The translations under genes were made by a program, and so were the position numbers. The notes beneath the pieces are model-generated. The model was not told where the DNA came from, made no database searches, and saw nothing but the letters and a program-made list of their open reading frames with translations. A stretch of 11,938 nucleotides of DNA from an uncultured Acidobacteriota bacterium (GTDB taxonomy: Bacteria > Acidobacteriota > Thermoanaerobaculia > Gp7-AA8): NCBI GenBank assembly GCA_946887105.1, contig CAMPKJ010000155.1, positions 1 to 11,938 of the forward strand, given 5' to 3'. This document shows positions 6,600 to 11,938 of the stretch, piece by piece (positions within the stretch are counted from its first letter, which is position 1; each line of letters begins with the position of its first letter).

Positions 6600-6626
6600 C
6601 CCTCTCCCCGCGGAGCGGAGAGAGGG
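6600..6626. repeat. REP-like GC palindrome
   Basis: CCCTCTC (6600-6606) can pair with GAGAGGG (6620-6626); alternatively CTCTCC (6602-6607) pairs with GGAGAG (6617-6622) around CCGCGGAGC. CCTCTCCCCGC-type palindromes are frequently dispersed between genes in GC-rich genomes, so this may be one copy of a repeat family. Confidence 0.4.
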
Positions 6627-6638
6627 GTCACGGGAGCG

Positions 6639-6661
6639 TAGTGTCGCGTGACACGACACTA
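6639..6661 (-). terminator. Hairpin containing the stop codon of the large subtilase gene
   Basis: TAGTGTCG (6639-6646) and CGACACTA (6654-6661) form a perfect 8-base stem with a 7-base loop. The right arm includes the - strand TAG stop. A competing GTGTC-GCGT-GACAC fold lies inside. No U-run follows, so termination is uncertain. Confidence 0.4.
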
Positions 6662-9600
6662 GCTGCCGGGTTGGGAGACGTCGAGCGCGGTGTCGTCGAT
6701 GATGAAGCTCGTGTAGTAGAGCTCGTCCTCCTGGCCGACGAAGCGGATGCTGATGGTTTGGCCGGCGTAGTCGGTGAGATCGAAGGTTTTCTGCACGTAG
6801 CCCGCGGTGGCGTCGACATTCGAGTAGAACGCGAGTGTCTCCAGAACCGAGCCGAGTGGATCCAAGATCTGAACCTGCAGGTAGTCGAAGACCACGGGAT
6901 CTTCTGCCGTCTCGATCCACAGCCAGAAGCTGAGCGTCGCGGACGTCGCCGCGGCGGGGATGGTCACTTCCTGCTCGAGCGTGTCGAGATGCTCCTCGCC
7001 GTAGCCGTTCAGCCACGCGTTCCAGGAGCCGGTGCGCGGCGCCATGCCGCCGGTGCTGATGACGCCGGGTGTGGCGGCCCAGTCCACCGCACCGAGCTCG
7101 AAGCCGGGATTCAGGAACAGCTGCGACAGGATTGGCGGGACGACCAACTTCGCGCCGACGCCCTCACGCAGCTCGCGGATGTGCACCGCTTTGACGACGG
7201 TGGCGTTCGCGGTGATGGTGGGATCGGTGTACGCGAGCGCGGGAACGCCGAGCGTCGAGCGCATCGTACCGAGCTCGCCGCGGAGCTCGGTGAGATGCAA
7301 ACGCCGGATCGGCGTCGAGGTGGAAAGCACGGGGTCGGTGAACGTCGCCGCGCCGAGGCCTCCGAGCGCGCGCACGAGATTCACCGCGGCGCGGAGCTGC
7401 GTGATGTGCACCGCGTTGATTGTGCTCGCGCCGGACGTGAGTGTGGGATCGGTGAATGCGACCGTCGTCACGAGCACCTTGCCGCTGTCGGGCGAGACAC
7501 CCGCTCCCGGATCGACCGCGACCACTTTGTACAGATAGGCGACGTTCGCAGACGCCGTCGCATCGGTGAAGCTCGCCACGGCCGGGTTCCCGACGAGCGT
7601 GTAGCTGCTGTTGTTCGACGTGCGATAGACGCGATAGCTGACCGCAGCGGGGACCGCGTTCCAGGTCAGCGCCACGCTGGTGGTGCTGTTGAGCGTCGCC
7701 GCGAGACCGGTCGGCGCGGCAAGGACGCCGGTTGCGGTCGCGGACGTCTCCGCGGAGTTGGCGGACTCGCATGCGCCGATGGAGCGGACGACGTAGTAGT
7801 AGGTCGTGAACGCGGAGACGGTCGTATCCGCGAACGGCGACGCGGCGGGCGTTCCGACCTGCGTGTACGGACCGCCGGGCGTCGTGGAACGGAGGACGCG
7901 ATAGCTGGTCGCTCCGCTGACCGCGCTCCACGAGACGTCGATGCGATTGTTGCCATTCGTCGCCGCGGCGGGCGAGGGCGGCAGCGGCGAGGAACAGGTG
8001 GTGCCGTTGAAGATGACCAGCGCGAAGTGCTGATCGGTGGAATCGCCTGTGCCTTGCGCGCCGTCGCCGGCGAGGGTGGACGCACGCACGCTCACGACGA
8101 AGTTGCCGGTCAGACCGGATGCGAAGTACGCCGACTCGACGTTGTTCAGGACGTCGGCGGAACCTCCGGCGGTGGACAGGCCGTTGGTCAGCACGTTGCC
8201 TTTGAAGGTATTGCCCCCCACCGTGACTTCGAGATCGAGGTCGTTGACCAGCGCCGGATTTGCGCCCGCGGCGCCCGGCGCATCCGACCAGACCAGCGTG
8301 ACGCGGAACGGCTGCGCCGCGCTCGAGATCGTGCCGCTGACCGAATACGTCTGGCCGGCGGTCGTGAGCACGTTCGCCTGGTTGTCGTAGATCGCCGGCA
8401 CTCCCGAGGCGATCACTCTGGTCAGGTTCGCGCGTCCCCATCCCTCGGTGCTGTTGGGAATCGGGCCGGCGGTGCCGGCGGCCGGATCGACGGCGCCGTT
8501 GATGATCAGCGCCTTCGACAATGCGGGCGCCGGAAGCTGTCCTGCGTTGTTGCTCTTCCACCACTGCTGGATGAGCGCCGTCGCGCCGGCCACGTGTGGC
8601 GCGGCTTGCGAGGTACCGCTCGAGTAGCGATGGCTCGCGTCGATGTTGCCCCACAGCGTGTCGCTGCCGGCGAGCGCGGAGGCGATCCAGCTTCCCGGCG
8701 CGAGGACGTCGGGGCGGATGCGGCCGTCCTGGGCCGGACCGCGGCTGGAGAAGCAGGGGATCTCGTCGATGTTGTCGGCGTTGACGGTTCCGCAGCCCAC
8801 GGCGCCGGATAGTGACGTGCGGTAGCTCTCCGACGCGCCGACGACGACGATGTTTTTCGCTGCTTTCGGCGCGGTGATCGTGCTCGCGCCCGGGCCGGAG
8901 TTGCCGGCCGAAAAGATCATCGCCAGCGGCTGCTGGCCGGCGGTGTTCGACGACGCGTCATGCACCAGCGCGTCCATCAGTGCCTCGAACGTTCCGTAAC
9001 CCGGCTCGATGCCGGCGCCCCAGCTGTTCGTGGAGATCGTGCCGGGTTGTCCGTTGGCCGCTGTGGTTTCGACGACGTCCGCCTGTGCCTCGGAGTCGGT
9101 GCCGGTGTAGCCGGTGCGAAGCAGCGGGATGTTGATGATGTGCGCCTGCGGTGCGATGCCGCCGGCCATCTGGAAGCCGCCCGCATCATTGTGCGCGCAT
9201 TGTCCGGCCACGATCGCGGCGTCGTGATGTCCGTGTCCGTTCGCACCGGCGGTTGCGCCTCTGCGGATGGTGGCGTTATCGGTGACGCGGCCGGTGAGGT
9301 GCGTCTCGGTGGCGTCGACGCCGTCATCGACGACGCCGACGGTGATGCCGGTTCCATCCACGCCGCGCGCCGTGAGGAAGCTGGCGTAACCGGCGGAGGG
9401 AACGGTGGTGCCGCTGTAGTTTCCGGCGATCACCTGATTGCTCCGTTCATCCTCGGCGGCGATCGGAAACCACGTTTCGACGCGCGCCACTTCGCGCAGC
9501 GTCACCAACTCTTCGAGCCGCGCCGTGTCGAACTCGACCAGCGCGAGACGGAAGTAGAGACCGTGATGCGCGTCGACGTTCACGATGCGTCCACCGCGGC

Positions 9601-10270
9601 TCGCGATCTGCGCGGCCACGAGGTCGAGATTTTCGTGATCGAAGACGGCTACGCGATACCGCTGCCGATCCTGCTGCACGCGCGCGAGCGGCGTGCCGAG
9701 CATCCAGGAGAGATCTCGGGAGAGTTTGTACGCGGGGTGCAGGAGATCGCTCCATCGCACTTCGGAACCGCGCGATGCGCGTGCGACTTGCGACGGCGTG
9801 GCGTGCACGATCATCGCGTTCTGCGGGACGTACTGAATCGCCTCGGCGCCGGTGCTCTCGAGCTTCGCGATCCACTCGTCGCGGATCGGCCCGCGGAACT
9901 GCACGAGGTAGTAGCGCGCCTCGGCGCCGGCGTCGTGGTCGCGGAGCCTCGCCGGAATCGTGGGCGTAGTGCGCGCCGGATCGAAGCGGAACACGCCCAG
10001 GCCGATGCTCTCGTCGAGCGGCTCGACGTCGAGACCCGCGGCGCGCATGCTCTCGGTGGCCTGCGCCGGCAGCTGCAGCACGACGAAGCTGCCGTAGTCA
10101 TCGAGAACCGTGCCGAAGCTTTTCGCCCTGGCGCGGTCTTCGCCATCGCGGAGGACGAGCTTGACTTTCGTCAGACCGGCGTTCGGTCTGTTCTGGGCCT
10201 GGACCGGCGCGACCGCGCCGAAAACGAGGATGACCAGTGCCGCGCACGCGCGGAGCGATAGAAGTTTCAC
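6659..10270 (-). CDS. Large secreted KP-43-like subtilisin (S8) with FnIII, repeats and C-terminal beta-sandwich
   Basis: GTG start at 10270 with GGGAG upstream; the protein has 1203 residues and a signal peptide 1-25 ending VQA/Q. A long pro-region (about 30-280) contains the YYLVQFRGPI, YVPQNA and VRWSDLLHPAYKLS motifs I recall from this subtilase subgroup. The catalytic domain is about 300-620: Asp315 (VVDDG), His346 (GHGHHD), oxyanion Asn457 (SAGNSG), Ser554 (SGTSQAAPHVAG). A KP-43-type jelly roll follows at 622-756 (RVTLVWSDAPG, LVNDLDLEV, NNVESAYF). Then come two fibronectin type III domains (about 762-848 and 851-936), three ~37-residue repeats (939-1040), and a beta-sandwich (1050-1198; NPGFE, SATLSFWLW, SIRFVGQEDE), probably for binding substrate or surface. 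All catalytic residues are present, so it should be an active extracellular endopeptidase. It follows the smaller subtilase by 90 bases on the same strand. Confidence 0.95.
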   Translation of the reverse strand: MKLLSLRACAALVILVFGAVAPVQAQNRPNAGLTKVKLVLRDGEDRARAKSFGTVLDDYGSFVVLQLPAQATESMRAAGLDVEPLDESIGLGVFRFDPARTTPTIPARLRDHDAGAEARYYLVQFRGPIRDEWIAKLESTGAEAIQYVPQNAMIVHATPSQVARASRGSEVRWSDLLHPAYKLSRDLSWMLGTPLARVQQDRQRYRVAVFDHENLDLVAAQIASRGGRIVNVDAHHGLYFRLALVEFDTARLEELVTLREVARVETWFPIAAEDERSNQVIAGNYSGTTVPSAGYASFLTARGVDGTGITVGVVDDGVDATETHLTGRVTDNATIRRGATAGANGHGHHDAAIVAGQCAHNDAGGFQMAGGIAPQAHIINIPLLRTGYTGTDSEAQADVVETTAANGQPGTISTNSWGAGIEPGYGTFEALMDALVHDASSNTAGQQPLAMIFSAGNSGPGASTITAPKAAKNIVVVGASESYRTSLSGAVGCGTVNADNIDEIPCFSSRGPAQDGRIRPDVLAPGSWIASALAGSDTLWGNIDASHRYSSGTSQAAPHVAGATALIQQWWKSNNAGQLPAPALSKALIINGAVDPAAGTAGPIPNSTEGWGRANLTRVIASGVPAIYDNQANVLTTAGQTYSVSGTISSAAQPFRVTLVWSDAPGAAGANPALVNDLDLEVTVGGNTFKGNVLTNGLSTAGGSADVLNNVESAYFASGLTGNFVVSVRASTLAGDGAQGTGDSTDQHFALVIFNGTTCSSPLPPSPAAATNGNNRIDVSWSAVSGATSYRVLRSTTPGGPYTQVGTPAASPFADTTVSAFTTYYYVVRSIGACESANSAETSATATGVLAAPTGLAATLNSTTSVALTWNAVPAAVSYRVYRTSNNSSYTLVGNPAVASFTDATASANVAYLYKVVAVDPGAGVSPDSGKVLVTTVAFTDPTLTSGASTINAVHITQLRAAVNLVRALGGLGAATFTDPVLSTSTPIRRLHLTELRGELGTMRSTLGVPALAYTDPTITANATVVKAVHIRELREGVGAKLVVPPILSQLFLNPGFELGAVDWAATPGVISTGGMAPRTGSWNAWLNGYGEEHLDTLEQEVTIPAAATSATLSFWLWIETAEDPVVFDYLQVQILDPLGSVLETLAFYSNVDATAGYVQKTFDLTDYAGQTISIRFVGQEDELYYTSFIIDDTALDVSQPGS

Positions 10271-10277
10271 TGCGAAT

Positions 10278-10282
10278 CTCCC
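10278..10282 (-). promoter_or_regulatory. Ribosome binding site for the large subtilase GTG start
   Basis: GGGAG on the - strand is separated by 7 bases from GTG 10270, which opens a signal peptide (KLLSLRACAALVILVFGAV). This supports the GTG start. Confidence 0.65.
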
Positions 10283-10324
10283 GCGGAATCGATTGGTGGT
10301 GATTGACGGCGCACATGATACTGC

Positions 10325-10381
10325 CGTCGATCCGTCAGACCCGCGGCCGATTGGCCGAAATCACTTCCCCACGGATCGACG
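10325..10381. repeat. 11-base inverted repeat with nested hairpin around the bacillopeptidase-like stop codon
   Basis: CGTCGATCCGT (10325-10335) and ACGGATCGACG (10371-10381) are perfect complements 35 bases apart. Between them CGGCC-GATT-GGCCG (10344-10357) forms a second hairpin. The right arm lies within the 3' end of the upstream protease gene, whose stop is at 10361-10363. It could act as a transcript processing, attenuation or weak termination structure between the two proteases. Confidence 0.45.
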
Positions 10382-11818
10382 TCGCGGCGCGGTTCGGACG
10401 AGCGAGTTGAGGTTCAGCACGCCGTGTCCGTACAGATTGTTCACCGCATCAGCGGAGTCGCTCAGGCAGTCCGCGCTGGCATTCGGTTTCGCTGCACCGA
10501 GCATCAGCTCGATGCTCGCCGCGACGTTTCCGCGGAGGTCCGGCCGCGCGTTCCAGAGCAGCGCAAACGCGCCGGCTACATGAGGAGAGGCGTGGGAGGT
10601 GCCGGTGAGCGACTCATAACCGTCGAACAGATACGCGGAACGGATGGCGGCGCCGGGCGCGACGATCTCGGGCTTGACGCCGCTGAGATCCGGCACCGGC
10701 CCGCGGCTGCTGAATTCCGCAATTCCGCCGGCGTTGCCGACGGCGCCGACGGTGAGCACGTTCGGATACGTCCCGGGATCGAAGACGGACTCGCACTCCG
10801 GTCCGAAATTTCCCGAGGCCGTCACCGCGACGATTCCGGCATCCTTCAGCGCCTGAAATGCATCCTGGAGCTCGCAGAACGGACAGATATAGGAGTGATT
10901 GGTGACGTCGGGCGCGAGATCGGGGTTGGGGTTCTTGCCGTCGACGTCCGTCGGTGCGAGAAAAAACTGGAGGCAGGAGAGGACCGTGGCGGCATTCGAA
11001 CCGGGACCGAGCGCGCGGCAACCGATCCATTGCGCTCCGGGAGCGACGCCGACCCGATCTCCGGGCGGACCGCCGGTCACGATCGCGGTCACGTGTGTGC
11101 CATGACCGTTGGTGTCGACCGGAACGCGCGAGCGCTCCTCCGACGGATCGAACCAGTTGTAGTCGTGGTTCGCCGTCGACGCGCTGGAGCCGCGGTAGCG
11201 GCTCTCGATCGTTGGATGGGTCCACTCCATTCCGGTGTCGCTGACACCCACGACCACTCCGCGGCCATCGATCCCGCGATGGTGCAGATTCGAGGCTCCG
11301 ATCATCTCGATGTTGTCGGGAATGTGCGACTCGCCGCGCACGCGCGAGTGCGTCAAAGGAATGTCGCGCAGGAGCTCCGCCGGCGCGACCGGCAGAATGC
11401 GCGAGACGTCATCGCGCGACGCCAGCGTCACCAGCTGCTCCTGCGAAACGCGGCGGCCCTCCTGCGGGATCACGAGAATCCTGTTGACGATGTAGAAGGA
11501 GAGCGTTTCGAAACCCGCCTGCCGGATGGCCTGCTCGACCGGCGGCTGCGTTCGATCGGCGACTTCGCGCAGTTGATCGAAGACATACCGTCCTTTTTCG
11601 ATTTTGCCGGCCAGGGCCGCGGCGCCGGAGAGGTCCGCCTCTTCGCCAAGCTCGACGAAGAAGGATCCGGCCGTTCCCGCTCGCGCACTCTGCAGCAGGG
11701 TCGCGTCCACTTTCGCGCGGGTGTCCGCACGCAGCGGCGCGGCCAGCGCCAGGATGACGCTCACTCCGAATGATGCGGTGAATGCAAGACGACCTCGACG
11801 ATACGGCAGGCGGAGCAT
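10361..11818 (-). CDS. Secreted bacillopeptidase F-like subtilisin (S8)
   Basis: ATG 11818 gives 485 residues starting LRLPYRRGR followed by a hydrophobic segment and LRA/DT, a good signal peptide. An in-frame TTG at 11845 would add nine residues. Numbering from that TTG: pro-region 41-165 with the bacillopeptidase F-like series KVDATLL, FFVELGEEADLS, GRYVFDQL and YIVNRILV. The catalytic domain has Asp203 (VSDTGMEWTHP), the YNWFDP motif (229-234), His248 (NGHGTHVTAI), oxyanion Asn346 (TASGNFG) and Ser417 (LTGTSHASPHVAG). Four Cys (276, 291, 321, 324) lie between His and Asn and two more at 351 and 460, so disulfides are possible. The protein ends soon after the catalytic fold, without the long C-terminal extensions of its neighbour. 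It should be an active extracellular protease matured by removing the pro-region. It precedes the large subtilase by 90 bases, possibly in one transcript. Confidence 0.94.
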   Translation of the reverse strand: MLRLPYRRGRLAFTASFGVSVILALAAPLRADTRAKVDATLLQSARAGTAGSFFVELGEEADLSGAAALAGKIEKGRYVFDQLREVADRTQPPVEQAIRQAGFETLSFYIVNRILVIPQEGRRVSQEQLVTLASRDDVSRILPVAPAELLRDIPLTHSRVRGESHIPDNIEMIGASNLHHRGIDGRGVVVGVSDTGMEWTHPTIESRYRGSSASTANHDYNWFDPSEERSRVPVDTNGHGTHVTAIVTGGPPGDRVGVAPGAQWIGCRALGPGSNAATVLSCLQFFLAPTDVDGKNPNPDLAPDVTNHSYICPFCELQDAFQALKDAGIVAVTASGNFGPECESVFDPGTYPNVLTVGAVGNAGGIAEFSSRGPVPDLSGVKPEIVAPGAAIRSAYLFDGYESLTGTSHASPHVAGAFALLWNARPDLRGNVAASIELMLGAAKPNASADCLSDSADAVNNLYGHGVLNLNSLVRTAPRRRSVGK

Positions 11819-11856
11819 CGTACGGCGGACGCCGGTGAACGTCAAAGCGTTGCCCC

Positions 11857-11938
11857 ATGTACGCTGTACGGCGAATGGTGAATCGCCGCCCGTTGCTGGT
11901 CGCGCTGTTGCTGGTATCGATCACCAGCTCCGCGATCG
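11857..11938 (+). CDS. Start of an exported protein gene (3' partial)
   Basis: A + strand frame opens at ATG 11857, with further in-frame starts at ATG 11875 and GTG 11878, and runs off the window. From 11875 it reads MVNRRPLLVALLLVSITSSA: two Arg, a Leu/Val core and a small-residue end, i.e. a signal peptide. It is divergent from the bacillopeptidase-like gene, with only 38-59 bases between the start codons. No clear Shine-Dalgarno is seen. The mature product cannot be identified from 21-27 codons. Confidence 0.5.
   Translation, partial: MYAVRRMVNRRPLLVALLLVSITSSAI

Noticed and set aside
6593..8812. 739-codon + strand frame opposite the large subtilase (also 8960-10261, 10424-11773, 5220-6641 on + and 588-2120 on -)
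   Set aside because: Long antisense frames arise readily in GC-rich coding DNA. Their translations are Arg/Gly/Ala-rich with no domain pattern, while the opposite strand encodes complete recognisable proteins with intact catalytic motifs.
11817..11845. TTGACG-N17-TACGAT on the - strand, a near-ideal promoter at the start of the bacillopeptidase-like gene
   Set aside because: The -10 overlaps the preferred ATG (11818), so transcription would begin inside the signal peptide, and no good downstream start restores one. It could be real only if the start is misassigned.
1..11938. CRISPR arrays, insertion sequences, attachment sites, rRNA or tRNA genes
   Set aside because: No regularly spaced repeats, transposase or integrase motifs, terminal inverted repeats with target duplication, or structural RNA patterns were seen on either strand.

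Overview
The window looks like a piece of a GC-rich chromosome from an environmental bacterium, most plausibly an Acidobacteriota-type soil organism. This is inferred from the combination of a propeller/Y_Y_Y hybrid sensor kinase, multi-domain secreted subtilases with fibronectin and 'TDP...H.x.LR' modules, and an S74-chaperone stalk protein. There is no rRNA or other phylogenetic marker, so the assignment is tentative. Seven complete genes, a 5'-truncated gene at the left edge and a 3'-truncated gene start at the right edge are supported.

Left part (1-2835): a membrane sensor histidine kinase (+ strand, cut by the window edge) converges on a short DoxX-like membrane protein (- strand) with a 61-bp tail-to-tail overlap. 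Just beyond is a NarL/LuxR-type response regulator on the - strand, probably co-transcribed with the DoxX-like gene. Kinase and regulator are of matching families (HisKA_3 with REC-LuxR) and are the likely cognate pair although they are not in one operon.

Middle part (2836-5030): a divergent intergenic region carries a sigma70-like promoter overlapped by a TGACGTCA palindrome. It leads into two translationally coupled genes (GTGA overlap, with GGAGG ideally spaced for the second). Both encode exported proteins: one unrecognised, charged and helical, and one Cys-rich with four EF-hand-like Ca2+ loops. A strong hairpin plus T-rich tail ends this unit. It is visibly less GC-rich than its surroundings and is the best candidate for an undescribed small system. 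About 330 bases follow with no convincing gene.

Right part (5031-11938): three secreted-protein genes on the - strand. In transcription order they are a bacillopeptidase F-like subtilase, a very large (1203 aa) KP-43-like subtilase with two FnIII domains, three ~37-residue repeats and a C-terminal beta-sandwich, and a YadA-like stalk protein with an S74 self-cleaving intramolecular chaperone and coiled coil. Palindromic structures sit in each gap. At the right edge a new + strand gene begins with a signal peptide. Overall the window encodes envelope sensing plus a secreted, extracellular-degradation and adhesion repertoire.
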